Positions 34,185-44,089 are shown, counted from the first letter of the stretch. The stretch: 64,000 bases of DNA from an uncultured Bryobacterales bacterium (GCA_951813065.1 CATOTH010000009.1:434001-498000), one strand, 5' to 3'. The notes: generated by a model not told the origin, from the letters alone. Made by a program: numbers and translations.

Positions 34185-35651
34185 TCAGGCAAGAATCGGC
34201 GTCACGACCTTCGCTGGCTCCACGCCTGTGAGCTTCGCATCCAAGCCCTGATGGCGGTATGTGAACCGCTCGTGGTCGATTCCGAACAAGTGCAACAGTG
34301 TTGCTTGGTGGTCGCGGATGTGGACGGGGTCCTTGACGATGTTGTAGGAGAATTCGTCGGTCTCACCATACACCGTGCCTCCCTTGATCCCGGCTCCCGC
34401 CATCCAGAGGCTGTAGCACCGTGGGTGGTGGTCTCGACCGTAGTCGGTTGGCGTCAGTTCGCCTTGGGAGTAGATGGTCCGTCCAAACTCGCCGCCCCAG
34501 ATGACCAACGTGTCATCGAACAAGCCCCGCTCCTTGAGGTCCTGGATCAGAGCCCAGGCCCCGCGGTCGGCCTCGCGGGCCTGTGCGGGGAGCACGAGAG
34601 GGAGGTTTCCGTGAACGTCCCAGCCGCGATGGTAGATCTGCACGAAGCGCACGCCGCGCTCGACCAGCCGCCGGGCCATGAGCGCGGCATTCTGGAACTT
34701 GCCCGGCTCACGCGCTTCTTCCCCCCAGCGCTTCCATGTGCTCTCGGGCTCCGAGGAGAGGTCGCTCAGTTCAGGAACCGAGGTCTGCATGCGGAAGGCC
34801 ATCTCGTATTGCTCGATCCGCGCCAGCGTCTCGGGGTCGCCGATCCGCTCGTGGTTGATCTGATTCAGCTCCGCCAGACCGTCCAGCATCCGCCTTCGGA
34901 CGGTCGGGGTCACCCCCGCGGGATTCTTCACGTAAAGGACAGGGTCGTTGCCGGCTCGCAGCCCTACCCCGGCGAATTCGGGAGAGAGAAAACCCGCACT
35001 CCACAGCTTTGCGGAGATGGCCTGCTGGCCCGCTTTCGGATGGCTACGTTCTGCGTTCATGACGACAAACGTCGGCAGGTCCCGGTTCAGACTGCCCAGG
35101 CCATAGGAAATCCAGGAACCAATGCACGGCCGGCCGGCCACTTCGCGCCCCGTTTGGATGAATGTGATCGCCGGCTCGTGGTTGATGGCGTCTGTGTTCA
35201 TCGAGCGAATGATGCAGATGTCGTCTGCCATGCTGGCCGTCAGTGGTAGCAGCTCGGAAATCCAAGCGCCGCTCTGACCGTGCTGCGAGAACTCGAAGAT
35301 CGACGGGGCTATGGGGAATCGCGCTTGTCCGGAAGTCATCGTGGTCAGCCGTTGGCCTTGGCGAATGGACTCCGGCAGATCCTTGTCGTACCAGTCCTTC
35401 ATCGCGGGCTTGTAGTCCAGCAGGTCCATCTGTGGTGGCGCCCCCATCGTGTGCAGATAGATGCAGCGCTTTGCTTTCGGAGCGAAGTGCGGCAGTTCCG
35501 GCAGCCCTCCGCTCCTAACCTCTGTCGACTTAGACCCGCGGGCCTCGTCCGCTAGCAGGCTGGCAAGCGCGATGCCTCCAATGCCTTTCGCTTGCCGGGC
35601 GAAGAACTGCCGGCGGGTCTCGGTCTTGATCACATGTTCCACTGGGCTCAT
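34185..35651 (-). CDS. Tat-exported DUF1501 protein (second copy)
   Basis: 488 residues from ATG 35651; upstream in-frame codons lack a leader context. Twin-arginine leader TETRRQFFARQAKGIGGIAL. Like the copy at 19465-20838 it belongs to the phosphatase/sulfatase-clan DUF1501: CIYLHTMGAPPQMDLLDYKP, ELLPLTASMADDICIIRSMN, PAITFIQTGREVAGRPCIGS, WISYGLGS, VQIYHRGWDVHGNLP, VIWGGEFGRTIYSQGEL, YGRDHHPRCYSLWMAGAGIK, DHQATLLHLFGID. The two copies differ greatly in the middle, so they are not recent duplicates. It begins 49 bases after the PSD1 gene stop, forming an operon. Confidence 0.92.
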   Translation of the reverse strand: MSPVEHVIKTETRRQFFARQAKGIGGIALASLLADEARGSKSTEVRSGGLPELPHFAPKAKRCIYLHTMGAPPQMDLLDYKPAMKDWYDKDLPESIRQGQRLTTMTSGQARFPIAPSIFEFSQHGQSGAWISELLPLTASMADDICIIRSMNTDAINHEPAITFIQTGREVAGRPCIGSWISYGLGSLNRDLPTFVVMNAERSHPKAGQQAISAKLWSAGFLSPEFAGVGLRAGNDPVLYVKNPAGVTPTVRRRMLDGLAELNQINHERIGDPETLARIEQYEMAFRMQTSVPELSDLSSEPESTWKRWGEEAREPGKFQNAALMARRLVERGVRFVQIYHRGWDVHGNLPLVLPAQAREADRGAWALIQDLKERGLFDDTLVIWGGEFGRTIYSQGELTPTDYGRDHHPRCYSLWMAGAGIKGGTVYGETDEFSYNIVKDPVHIRDHQATLLHLFGIDHERFTYRHQGLDAKLTGVEPAKVVTPILA

Positions 35652-35700
35652 CGTCTGTGTCTCCGTAGCGTCCTGCAGCCCGCGCAATGTCGATAGGCGG

Positions 35701-38700
35701 TCACTTGTTGAGGGCCTCGTCCAAGTTCATGAGTTGGTTAGCCATCATGGTCCAAGCTGCTAGCGAGGTTCGAGGCAGCGACGAATCGATAGGGTACTCG
35801 CCCGTGTCCAGGAGACGGTCCGCCGCGTCTTTGTCGGACTGGTAGTACCCCACGAACTCATCGAAACTTTGCTTCGCCACAGCCTGTTCCCCGGCGTCCA
35901 ACTCGCGCGACAGCAGGCGTGTCGTCATGAAGCCAAGGCGCTCGGGGAAACCCGGCTCCGCCTGTTTCATCGCCGCTTGCGCCAGATACCGGGACGCCTC
36001 CACAAACTGGGGGTCGTTCATAGTCACCAGCGCCTGCAACGGGGTGTTCGTACGTTCGCGTCGTACGGTGGCGTGTTCGCGAGTCGGCGCGTTGAAGATC
36101 TGCATGGAAGCCGGCGGGGCGGCACGTTTCCAAAACGTGTACAGACTCCGCCGGTAAAGCTTCTCACCCTCGTCTCGTTCGTAGAAGCGAGTGTTGCTTC
36201 CAAGCATCGCGACGGATTCCCAGACCCCGTCCGGCTGGTAGGGCTTGACGCTCGGACCGCCGATCCGCTCCACGAGAATGCCACTAGCGGCCAGTCCGAA
36301 GTCGCGAAGCATTTCGGCGTCCATGCGGAAGCGCGGCCCCCTGGACAGCATGCGGTTCTCGGGGTCCTTGGCAATCTTCGTACTGTCGGCCTGTGAGGAC
36401 TGGCGGTAGGTCGAGGAAGAGAGGATCGTTCGGAGCAGAGCCTTCACATCCCAGTTTCGCTCCCGAAACTCGGCTGCCAGCCAATCCAAGAGCTTCGGAT
36501 GCGAAGGCAACTCACCCTGGGCTCCGAAATCGTCGCTCGTCCGCACCAGCCCGGTGCCGAACAGTTGCTGCCAGAATCGATTCACGGTTACGCGGGCTGT
36601 CAGCGGATTCGCCTCGCTTACGAGCCATTTCGCCAGATGCAACCGGTTGACGACACCGTCGTCTCCCAACGACGGCAGGAATCCAGGAGTCGCCGCTGGG
36701 ATCTCCTCCCGGCGCTGGTCGTACATTCCTCGGAACAGGATGTGAGCGGTCGGCTTGCTGCCTTCCTTCTCTTGCATCACGTGCGTTACCGCACCTCTGC
36801 GGCGGATCTCTCGAATCGATCGCTCCGAGCGTTTGGCCTCCAGGAATCCGGCGCGGTAGCGTTGGTCGTGCACATTCAGGTAGTGCAGGCCCAGGACTCG
36901 CTTCTCGTCCTCGCGCAACTCAGCCGGAGCCTTGGAGCGGGCAAGCTCCAGCGCCGGCCAGTTCGCCACGACATTGGCTTCCTCCACGCTCAGCTCGCGG
37001 TTGTACAAACGAAAATCGGCGATGCCGCCGCCGGCCAGATCGCGGTTCTTGATCTCTTCGTCGTCCTTGTAGAAGCCCCGTCCCAGCAGCACAGGGCGGT
37101 CCGGGGCGAGGTCCCCTTCCAGCCTTGCGAAGTGCTCGCTGCCCTGGAACGGCATGCGTTCGCCGTTGTAGTAGATGCTCAAGCCTGCCCTCTCGCCCGA
37201 ACCGTCGTACGTCACCGTGACATGCCGCCAAGAGCCCGGCTCGAGCTGGTATTGGTTGTTGGGCCGGATCTCGATGTTCGACGCCTTGTCGTCGTGGGTG
37301 GCGGTCATCTTGAATGTGATTTGACGTCCACCTAGAGTCACGACCCATCCGCGCATCTTGTTCTCGGGGTCCGTCTGGCTTGCTACGACATAGTTGCCTG
37401 CTTCGTCGGGATGTCGTACCCAGAATGCCAGCGAGAAGGGCTTGCTCCCGTCTATCTCCCATGGCGGGAACTCCAGAAAACCGTCCTCTTCGAAGGTCAA
37501 TGCACCGATGTTCTCGGCAGGTCCCTCCGATGCGTCCACTCCTGCCGACAGCGCGAGCGGGACGCTGCGGCCGTCTTGGACGACGGCTTCAGTGCCCACC
37601 TGGAGTGGCGCATCAGCAGTCTGCAATGGACTCTCCAAGCTGCCGTAGCTGCGCCTGGCTAGCCACTTGTCAAACCTTGGCCCCGGCGCGGCTGCGGCTT
37701 CGGCCAGTTGCGCGCGAGTTTCGCGAAGCGACTCTCGGAGGTTGTTGTAGAGTTCCCGGTCTTCATCTCGCGGCACGATGATGTAGGGAGGCACGTCCGA
37801 GATGTTGCCGTCCATGACGTACTGGGTCGTGTTCCGGAAGAACGCGGTCATGGCGTAGAAGTCGCGTTGCGTGATGGGGTCGAACTTGTGGTCGTGGCAG
37901 GTCGCGCAACCGACTGTGAGGCCCAAGAACACCGTGCCGGTGGTGTCGGCTCGATCCTTGGCGTAGATCACCTCGTACTCTTCCGGAATGACGCCGCCCT
38001 CGTTCGTCGTTGCGTTGCAGCGGTGAAAGCCGGAGGCGACGAGCTGGTCTAGGGACGGGTCTGGAAGCAAGTCTCCAGCGACCTGTTCCAATGTGAATTG
38101 ATCGAATGGCAGGTTGTGATTGAAAGCGTTGATGACCCAGTCCCGGTATGGCCACATCTCCCGGTAGTTGTCAATGTGGATGCCGTGTGTGTCTGCGTAT
38201 CTCGCCGCGTCAAGCCAGTACCGGGCGCGATGCTCTCCGTACGCCTCGGAGGAGAACAGGCGATCAAGGTAGCGCTGGTAGGCGCCGGGCTCGTTGTCAT
38301 TGAGGAACGATGCGAGCCCTTCGGGCTTAGGAGGCAGGCCCGTGACGTCAAGCGCCGCGCGACGCGCGAGCACGCGCCGGTCTGCTTCCGGAGCGGGTGC
38401 GATTTCGTTTTCTTCAAGCCGGGCCAGCACGAAACGATCGATGGGATTCCGCGCCCACCCCTCGTCCGTCACCGCGGGCAGGGAGGGGCGCTTCGGGATC
38501 TCGAACGCCCAGTGGCCGGACCAATCAGCCCCTTGCTCGATCCAGTCGCGAATTGTTTGAATTTGCTCCGGTTCCAGGCTCTTGTGCGAGTACTCGGGAG
38601 GCATGCGCAAAGCCGGCTCCGCGTGCGTGATCCGCTGGTACAGCAGGCTTACCGCGGGATCGCCCGGCACGACCGGTGCGCCGTTCGCCCGCTTACCGAA

Positions 38701-38886
38701 CAAGCCTTCCTTCCTGTCGAGGCGCAACTCCACCATGCGCGTGGACGGGTCGGGCCCATGGCATTGAAAGCACTTGTCAGCGAGAAGGGGCCGAACGTCG
38801 GCTTGGAATCCCACGGCTGCCGAGACCTGAGGGAGCGCCGCCATGGCCACAAGCAGCCCCGAAACACGATCCCAGCGAACTGTCAT
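35701..38886 (-). CDS. Large PSD1 protein: cytochrome c-like, DUF1549, LamG, DUF1553
   Basis: 1061 residues. Signal peptide (RVSGLLVAMAALPQVSAA). Planctomycete-type cytochrome domain with CFQCHGPDP near residue 39; DUF1549 domain about 145-370 (NPIDRFVLARLEENEIAPAP, ARRAALDVTGLPPKP, YLDRLFSSEAYGEHRARYWL, DAARYADTHG) ending in a second haem motif CATCHDHKFDP; a LamG/concanavalin-like insert about 450-640 (SLAFWVRHPDEAGNYVVASQ, WRHVTVTYDGSGERAGLSIY, ADFRLYNRELSVEEANVVAN); DUF1553 domain about 740-1050 (ANPLTARVTVNRFWQQLFGT, GELPSHPKLLDWLAAEFRER, TILSSSTYRQSS, RANTPLQALVTMNDPQF reads as RTNTPLQALVTMNDPQF). Periplasmic, probably haem-bearing, binding a polymer through LamG. TATAAT lies 8 nt before ATG. 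Confidence 0.93.
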   Translation of the reverse strand: MTVRWDRVSGLLVAMAALPQVSAAVGFQADVRPLLADKCFQCHGPDPSTRMVELRLDRKEGLFGKRANGAPVVPGDPAVSLLYQRITHAEPALRMPPEYSHKSLEPEQIQTIRDWIEQGADWSGHWAFEIPKRPSLPAVTDEGWARNPIDRFVLARLEENEIAPAPEADRRVLARRAALDVTGLPPKPEGLASFLNDNEPGAYQRYLDRLFSSEAYGEHRARYWLDAARYADTHGIHIDNYREMWPYRDWVINAFNHNLPFDQFTLEQVAGDLLPDPSLDQLVASGFHRCNATTNEGGVIPEEYEVIYAKDRADTTGTVFLGLTVGCATCHDHKFDPITQRDFYAMTAFFRNTTQYVMDGNISDVPPYIIVPRDEDRELYNNLRESLRETRAQLAEAAAAPGPRFDKWLARRSYGSLESPLQTADAPLQVGTEAVVQDGRSVPLALSAGVDASEGPAENIGALTFEEDGFLEFPPWEIDGSKPFSLAFWVRHPDEAGNYVVASQTDPENKMRGWVVTLGGRQITFKMTATHDDKASNIEIRPNNQYQLEPGSWRHVTVTYDGSGERAGLSIYYNGERMPFQGSEHFARLEGDLAPDRPVLLGRGFYKDDEEIKNRDLAGGGIADFRLYNRELSVEEANVVANWPALELARSKAPAELREDEKRVLGLHYLNVHDQRYRAGFLEAKRSERSIREIRRRGAVTHVMQEKEGSKPTAHILFRGMYDQRREEIPAATPGFLPSLGDDGVVNRLHLAKWLVSEANPLTARVTVNRFWQQLFGTGLVRTSDDFGAQGELPSHPKLLDWLAAEFRERNWDVKALLRTILSSSTYRQSSQADSTKIAKDPENRMLSRGPRFRMDAEMLRDFGLAASGILVERIGGPSVKPYQPDGVWESVAMLGSNTRFYERDEGEKLYRRSLYTFWKRAAPPASMQIFNAPTREHATVRRERTNTPLQALVTMNDPQFVEASRYLAQAAMKQAEPGFPERLGFMTTRLLSRELDAGEQAVAKQSFDEFVGYYQSDKDAADRLLDTGEYPIDSSLPRTSLAAWTMMANQLMNLDEALNK

Positions 38887-38894
38887 TCAGCCAC

Positions 38895-38900
38895 ATTATA
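38895..38900 (-). promoter_or_regulatory. TATAAT -10 box, leaderless spacing, minus strand
   Basis: Perfect TATAAT on the minus strand, eight bases before the ATG of the large PSD1 gene. No -35 match. Confidence 0.55.
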
Positions 38901-39031
38901 TATGCCTACAAGGTCCAGCCTCGCCGTGATTGGACCGCGGCGGCGCATGATCGCGGTCCCCACCCATGTCAGGGAGCCGCTATCGCGTGAAGCGGAGGCT
39001 CCGCGGTCAGTCAATGCCTGTTTGCGCTCGC

Positions 39032-39037
39032 TAGAAT
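39032..39037 (+). promoter_or_regulatory. TAGAAT -10 box, leaderless spacing
   Basis: TAGAAT followed by eight bases and the GTG at 39046. With the divergent TATAAT at 38895 it forms a 160-base two-way promoter region. Confidence 0.5.
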
Positions 39038-39045
39038 CGAATGCA

Positions 39046-42030
39046 GTGGCATTGTTGCGGTCATTCCCCATTGCACTTGTTCTGCTGTTGACGGCGTGCA
39101 GCGTTTCACCTCCACCCGCAGGAGACGATTTCGAAGTTGTCGAAGGGCTCGAGATGACGCTTTGGGCGAGCGAGCCGCTGCTTGTAAATCCGACCAATTT
39201 CGACATCGACGAGCGCGGCCGCGTGTGGTTCATCGAATCGGTGAACTACCGCAGCGATCTGAAGAGCAAGCCCAAGAATGATCTCGCCGGCGACCGCATC
39301 GTCATCCTCGAAGACACCGACGGAGACGGACAGGCGGATCACCGCAAGGTCTTCGACCAGCATCAGGAAATGCTCGCTCCCCTGGGCATCTCAGTTCTGG
39401 GCAACAAGGTCGTTGTTTCCCAGTCTCCGGACCTGTTTGTGTACACGAAGGACGAGGACGACCGGATTGTTTCGAAGGAAACCCTGCTCACCGGCTGGTC
39501 CGGTGTCGACCACGATCACGGGCTGCACGTGGTGCTGTTCGGTCACGACGGGCGCTACTACTTCAATTCCGGGGACCAGGGCTTTGACATAACCGACCGG
39601 TCTGGGCGAGTCTTTCGCAGCAGTCCCGACGGACCGTACTACGCAGCGACGGTGCAGACGGTGAAGCCCGACGGCACTGATTTTCGCGTGTTGGCCCACA
39701 ACGCCCGCAATCCCTACGAGATCGCCCTGGATTCCTTCGGTTCGATCTGGCAGACCGACAACGACGATGACGGTAATCAGTGGACGCGACTGCTGTACGT
39801 GATGGAAGGCGCGGATTTCGGGTATTGGGGACCAGGAGGCAGGCGGTGGCGCGTGGACAAGGGCACTCACTTCCACGAGGAGCGGCCGGGAACCGTTCCG
39901 TACGTGGCACGCACGGGTCCGGGCTCTCCTACGGGGCTGGTCCTCTACGAAGGCGAGCTGCTACCAGCCAAGTATAGGAACCAGTTGTTGCATTCTGAGC
40001 CGGGCAAGCGCCTGATCCAGACTTTCATCATCCGGCCGGATGGAGCGGGATTCGCGATGAAGGCCGAGACCACGGTCGCTTCGACGGATCCAATCTTCCG
40101 GCCTAGCGACCTCGCCGTTGCGCCCGACGGCGCGCTGTTCATTGCCGATTGGCAGGATCTCGTGGTCGGAGGTCACAACATGCTGGACATCGAGAGAGGC
40201 CGGATCTTCCGTCTCGCACCGATAGGGCACAGGTCCACGGTTCCACCTCTCGACCTGGAGAGCGAAGCTGGAGTGCTCGCCGCGTTCGGATCGCCGAACC
40301 AGGCCACGCGCTATCGCGCTTACCAGGAATTGCTGCTGCGTAACGACCAGGAGCGGGCGGCAATATTGTTGCGTGCCTGGCGTGGCGGAAGCGAAGTCTT
40401 GAGAGCCCGCGCTCTTTGGATGCTTGCGGGACTGGGTGCCGATGGGAAAGCAGCGCTCGAGGAGGCCCTCGGCTCAGACGACCCCCGATTCCGAATCCTG
40501 GCCCTCCGGGTATCACGGCTGCTCGACTCCAGTTCTGTGGACGCACTCGGAGCGTTGGCTGCCGATCCCGACCCGCAAGTCCGGCGCGAAGTCGCTCTGG
40601 TTCTCCGCGACGTACCCGCCGAGTCAAAGATTGGCTTATGGCTGCAGTTGGCCGATGGATATGACGGTGCGGATCGTTGGTACCTCGCTGCGCTGCGAAT
40701 CGGGGCGTTCGGTGCGGAAGATGCCATCTTCGCGGCCTTGCGCCAGCGGCATGCCGACTGGGACCCGCTGATCGCGGACTTGTACTGGGTGTTGCAAGCC
40801 CCGGCCTCGGGTGGGTATTTGTCGCGTGTTGTCGGAGACGATTCGAGACCTGTGGAGCAGCGCTTGCAGGCCCTGGATGCGCTCGGTTGGCTATCCGCGC
40901 CACGAGTTGCCCGCACTGTCGCGGCGATCGCCGCGAATCAAGCGGCGCCTTTGGAACTCAGGAACCGCAGCCTTTATTTCCTGACCAAGCAGCTCTACAG
41001 CGATTGGAGTGAAGTTCGGACGAGTCCGGCCGTGTTGGCAGCGATTGCTCACGGGCTTGAAGAGGATGGTACGCGATCACAAGCTCTTGAATTGGCGGCG
41101 TTATTGCCGGATACAGCGCTCGCCGACTCGCTGGGCCGGCTTGCAGCCGACGAATCCGCGGGAGAGGACGACAGGGGCACGGCCCTTCGGGTGCTGGGGA
41201 GAATCGGGGGAAATGCTGTTGCAAGTCTGCTTCGGAAGCAGTTGTCCCGGGGGCCGCTCGCATTGCGAATCGCGGCTGTAGACGGTCTCGGCGCGGCGGC
41301 CCCCGAAGACCTTAGCGAACTGCTCGTCGGCACGATCCTTTCCGATTCCCCCAATGAAGTTCGCAGCGCGGCATTGGGGGTTCTAGGCCGGGGACCGGCG
41401 GGCATGCACTTGATTCTGGACATGGAGGAGTCGCAGAACCTGCCGGCAGAAATGCGCACGCTGGCTTCGGGGATTGTCAACTCTTCGCGCGACGCGACAG
41501 TCCGCGAGCGCGCCGGGAGACTTCTCCCGCCGCCGAAGAGCCGCAACGAGAGGCCGGTGATTCGTCCGCGCGAAATCATTGAGGCCGTCGGGAGCGCCAG
41601 TCGGGGGCGTGAAGTGTATCACCGCACGGACGGTGCAAACTGCGTCAAGTGCCATTCGCTGACGGCAGGCGAGGAACGAGTTGGACCCAGCTTGGCGGCG
41701 ATCGGCTTGAAATACGGAAAGGCAGGGATGCTGAATGAAATCGTCTATCCCAGCGCAGGGATCGCACCTGAGTACCGGTCGTGGATCCTGGATACAGGCA
41801 GCCATGGTTTGATCACCGGGCTTCTCGTGGAAGACACGGCGGATCGAGTGGTGGTAAGGACTGAGAACGCTGACGAAATCCAACTGGCTCCGGAGGACAT
41901 TTTCGAGCGACGTCAAGCCAATCTGTCGATCATGCCGGAAGATCTGGTTGGGGCAATGACGACGCAGGAACTCATCGATCTCCTGGAATTCTTATCGACA
42001 TTGCGGGCGGATTTGGACGGTTCCGGATAG
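39046..42030 (+). CDS. PVC-type membrane-bound dehydrogenase: propeller, HEAT repeats, haem c domain
   Basis: 994 residues from GTG 39046; the frame is open far upstream but only because it lies opposite the PSD1 gene. Lipoprotein leader (FPIALVLLLTACSV). Residues about 30-370 form a glucose/sorbosone-dehydrogenase-like propeller of the TIGR02604 type: EGLEMTLWASEPLLVNPTNF, DERGRVWFIESVNYR, GDRIVILEDTDGDGQADHRK, GLHVVLFGHDGRYYFNSGDQ, HNARNPYEIALDSFGSIWQT, DNDDDGN. Residues about 390-830 are HEAT-like repeats. The C-terminal 150 residues form a haem-binding domain (TIGR02603 type) with CVKCHSLTAG and later LSIMPEDLVGAMTTQELIDL. Probably oxidises a sugar in the periplasm and passes electrons to its own haem. 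Confidence 0.93.
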   Translation: MALLRSFPIALVLLLTACSVSPPPAGDDFEVVEGLEMTLWASEPLLVNPTNFDIDERGRVWFIESVNYRSDLKSKPKNDLAGDRIVILEDTDGDGQADHRKVFDQHQEMLAPLGISVLGNKVVVSQSPDLFVYTKDEDDRIVSKETLLTGWSGVDHDHGLHVVLFGHDGRYYFNSGDQGFDITDRSGRVFRSSPDGPYYAATVQTVKPDGTDFRVLAHNARNPYEIALDSFGSIWQTDNDDDGNQWTRLLYVMEGADFGYWGPGGRRWRVDKGTHFHEERPGTVPYVARTGPGSPTGLVLYEGELLPAKYRNQLLHSEPGKRLIQTFIIRPDGAGFAMKAETTVASTDPIFRPSDLAVAPDGALFIADWQDLVVGGHNMLDIERGRIFRLAPIGHRSTVPPLDLESEAGVLAAFGSPNQATRYRAYQELLLRNDQERAAILLRAWRGGSEVLRARALWMLAGLGADGKAALEEALGSDDPRFRILALRVSRLLDSSSVDALGALAADPDPQVRREVALVLRDVPAESKIGLWLQLADGYDGADRWYLAALRIGAFGAEDAIFAALRQRHADWDPLIADLYWVLQAPASGGYLSRVVGDDSRPVEQRLQALDALGWLSAPRVARTVAAIAANQAAPLELRNRSLYFLTKQLYSDWSEVRTSPAVLAAIAHGLEEDGTRSQALELAALLPDTALADSLGRLAADESAGEDDRGTALRVLGRIGGNAVASLLRKQLSRGPLALRIAAVDGLGAAAPEDLSELLVGTILSDSPNEVRSAALGVLGRGPAGMHLILDMEESQNLPAEMRTLASGIVNSSRDATVRERAGRLLPPPKSRNERPVIRPREIIEAVGSASRGREVYHRTDGANCVKCHSLTAGEERVGPSLAAIGLKYGKAGMLNEIVYPSAGIAPEYRSWILDTGSHGLITGLLVEDTADRVVVRTENADEIQLAPEDIFERRQANLSIMPEDLVGAMTTQELIDLLEFLSTLRADLDGSG

Positions 42031-42503
42031 CCGGAGGGATCTTCGGTGCGTGCGTCCCGTGTGGGGAGTGCGAATTCATGTCCTCCAGCCGCCGTATTCG
42101 GTGAGATCGCTCTTGTCACTCGAATGAGCCGTCGCGCGGACCAACCGGCACGGTGAGTCAAGGGGCCTCATTCTGATCTCATGCTGATTGCGACCTTTCA
42201 ATCGGATGTGTCAGCCATACCAGCAAATGGCCGGCAACCAAGATCCAGTGGGTCCTTGGTCGGGGCTGAACGCCACTGCGAATGAAGCTGCGCCCGATGG
42301 GCCCCAACGCACATCGAGTTGGGTTCGCTTCGCCGACGGGTTTCCGTGGTGCCCATGGTGCCGGCGAGTCCGGTGCGAGGTCGATCGCGGATAGTTGTGC
42401 TGCTACGGTGCGTTCCGACGGAGGGGGGATCACACTACATTGGGCTCTGAGCCCGGAGCACCCAGATTTCGGCCCTAGCCAGTTGTGTGGCTCTTGAGAC
42501 ACA
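42031..42503. other. Intergenic, nothing recognised
   Basis: 473 bases between the dehydrogenase and VTT genes. Open frames occur on both strands but with no motif or ribosome site. No RNA-like structure noticed. Confidence 0.35.
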
Positions 42504-43121
42504 ATGACTCCTACGGATTTGTCTTGGATACGCCAGTTGGGTCAATGGATCGCGGGAGCGGCGGCGTTCCTGGGGCCGTGGGGCGTCTTCGTCATTGCCT
42601 TCTCTGACAGCGCGTTCATCCCGATGCCCCAGGGAGTGGACGCATTGCTGTTGGCACAGGCGATTGCCAGTCCCGAGATCGCGTACCTTGCCGCTGGTCT
42701 GGGAGCGCTCGGATCCGTGGTTGGCAGTACCGTACTGTACTTTCTTGCCCGAGGCGCGGGGCAGGGGCTCTTGCTCAAGCGGCTCTCTTCGAACGGAATC
42801 AACCGGCTCAGCCGGCTCATGGGCAGGTGGGGCGCCGCGCTGTTGATTCCAGTGACCATGATTCCCCTTCCCATGCCGATGAAGCCGGTGGTTCTGGCTG
42901 CGGGCATCTTTCGAATGCCGCTAGTCTCGTTCTGGAGCGCGATCAGCTTCTCGCGGCTGGTCCGCTACTTCGGGATAGCCTTTCTCGGCATGCAGTATGG
43001 CGACCGAGGGCTAGCACTGGCCTTGGAGAACATGCACCTGGCGTTGCTCGGCTGCGGTTGCTTCGTCGCGCTGTTCATTTCAGTGCACCGATTCTCCACC
43101 CGATGGCTGAACCGTGGGTAG
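42504..43121 (+). CDS. VTT (DedA/SNARE-associated) family membrane protein
   Basis: 205 residues, five or six hydrophobic segments. VTT-domain proteins are putative lipid transporters or scramblases, the DedA members acting on carrier lipid. Characteristic parts: GPWGVFVIAFSDSAFIPMPQ near residue 25, GALGSVVGSTVLYFLARGAG, RLSRLMGRWGAALLIPVTMI with PLPMPMKPVVLAAGIFRMPL, SFWSAISFSRLVRYFGIAFL. The F-x-x-R-x-x-R/Y re-entrant pattern of DedA is recognisable in the last of these. Probable inner membrane protein. The start ATG follows a non-consensus leader. Confidence 0.88.
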   Translation: MTPTDLSWIRQLGQWIAGAAAFLGPWGVFVIAFSDSAFIPMPQGVDALLLAQAIASPEIAYLAAGLGALGSVVGSTVLYFLARGAGQGLLLKRLSSNGINRLSRLMGRWGAALLIPVTMIPLPMPMKPVVLAAGIFRMPLVSFWSAISFSRLVRYFGIAFLGMQYGDRGLALALENMHLALLGCGCFVALFISVHRFSTRWLNRG

Positions 43122-43276
43122 CGAACGATGACAGGGTGGTGATGCTGTGCGCTCCACGACCGAGCCGCACTGACTCCACCTAGGGTCAACGTGTGCAGTC
43201 CGAGCGTCTGCGGGCTGCGACGGAGATCTGGTCACCTCCTCGCTTGCCCAAGAGCACGCCTATTGTGAAGCGCGTG

Positions 43277-44089
43277 CTACGGGTTGGGTGGCAGACGGGG
43301 AACGTCGGACGGGATAGCGAAGATGCTGGCGCTCAATGGTCGGTTGGTTTCGTAGCTCTGGGCGTAGAGCTCGAATACCTTCTCCTCGTCGCGCTCCCTC
43401 CGGATCACCCAAGGGAGCAGGGTGTCGCCCACCGGCTTGTATCTCCCGAACACCGACTTCTCCTCGTACGGTATCTGTGTCTCGCGATCTCGTCGCAGGT
43501 ATTGCTGCTGGAGCGGCAAGCCGTCCGACTTCCTCAGGAAAAGCGTGATTGTCTCGCCCTCGTCGTCAACGATGTCTACCGCTTCGCTCGGCACGTTGTC
43601 GACTATCTCGGTGCCTTGGTAGTAGTAGTACAGCCCCGGTTCATCCAAGCGGTAGCGCATGAAGTAGAAGATGTCCCGTCGGCTCGCCTGCCGGTAGCGC
43701 TCTATGTAGTCCTCTGGTTGCGGGACCGCCCCTCGGTACGTGACCTCGTATCCCTGACCATTGAGGAACAGGGCGTAGTAGTCGCCCTTTCGCGTGTAGA
43801 CTTCGCGCCGTTGCAGCGGGAGCCAGTCGTCGCCAGCGTCCGGGCGCATGTCTTCGAATCTGTCGTAAATCGTGATTTCGGCCTGCCCACGGACTTGGCG
43901 GTTGTAGAACGAGTAGGCGCGGCCGGATCTCACCTGTGTCCGAATGTCGAGGAAGCTCTGGCCACCAATCGACTCGAATGCGTTGCGGACGAGCCGCTCC
44001 CCCTTTTCCTGTCGCGTCTCCGCGTGTAGGGGGAGTGCATTCCAAGCAGCGGTTCCGCACGCGATTCCGAAGCTCCGTCGAGTGATCAT
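43277..44089 (-). CDS. Exported LolA-like/outer-membrane lipoprotein-sorting-type protein
   Basis: 270 residues with a leader containing twin arginines (ITRRSFGIACGTAAWNALPL). The mature part is beta-rich: ESIGGQSFLDIRTQVRSGRA, ITIYDRFEDMRP, REVYTRKGDYYALFLNGQGY, YIERYRQASRRDIFYFMRYR, ETITLFLRKSDGLPLQQQYL, YKPVGDTLLPWVIRRERDEE and KVFELYAQSYETNRPLSASI. The plan (mean loss/gain strand pairs ending in I-F-x-x-P) matches the large set of acidobacterial LolA-like proteins annotated as hypothetical. Function unknown. It is divergent from glnE with 89 bases between. Confidence 0.75.
   Translation of the reverse strand: MITRRSFGIACGTAAWNALPLHAETRQEKGERLVRNAFESIGGQSFLDIRTQVRSGRAYSFYNRQVRGQAEITIYDRFEDMRPDAGDDWLPLQRREVYTRKGDYYALFLNGQGYEVTYRGAVPQPEDYIERYRQASRRDIFYFMRYRLDEPGLYYYYQGTEIVDNVPSEAVDIVDDEGETITLFLRKSDGLPLQQQYLRRDRETQIPYEEKSVFGRYKPVGDTLLPWVIRRERDEEKVFELYAQSYETNRPLSASIFAIPSDVPRLPPNP

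Noticed and set aside
34251..35249. 332-codon plus-strand frame
   Set aside because: Exact antisense of the DUF1501 gene; no ribosome site or domain.
38098..39045. Long N-terminal extension of the membrane-bound dehydrogenase frame
   Set aside because: Lies antisense to the PSD1 coding region; the lipoprotein leader at 39046 marks the real start.
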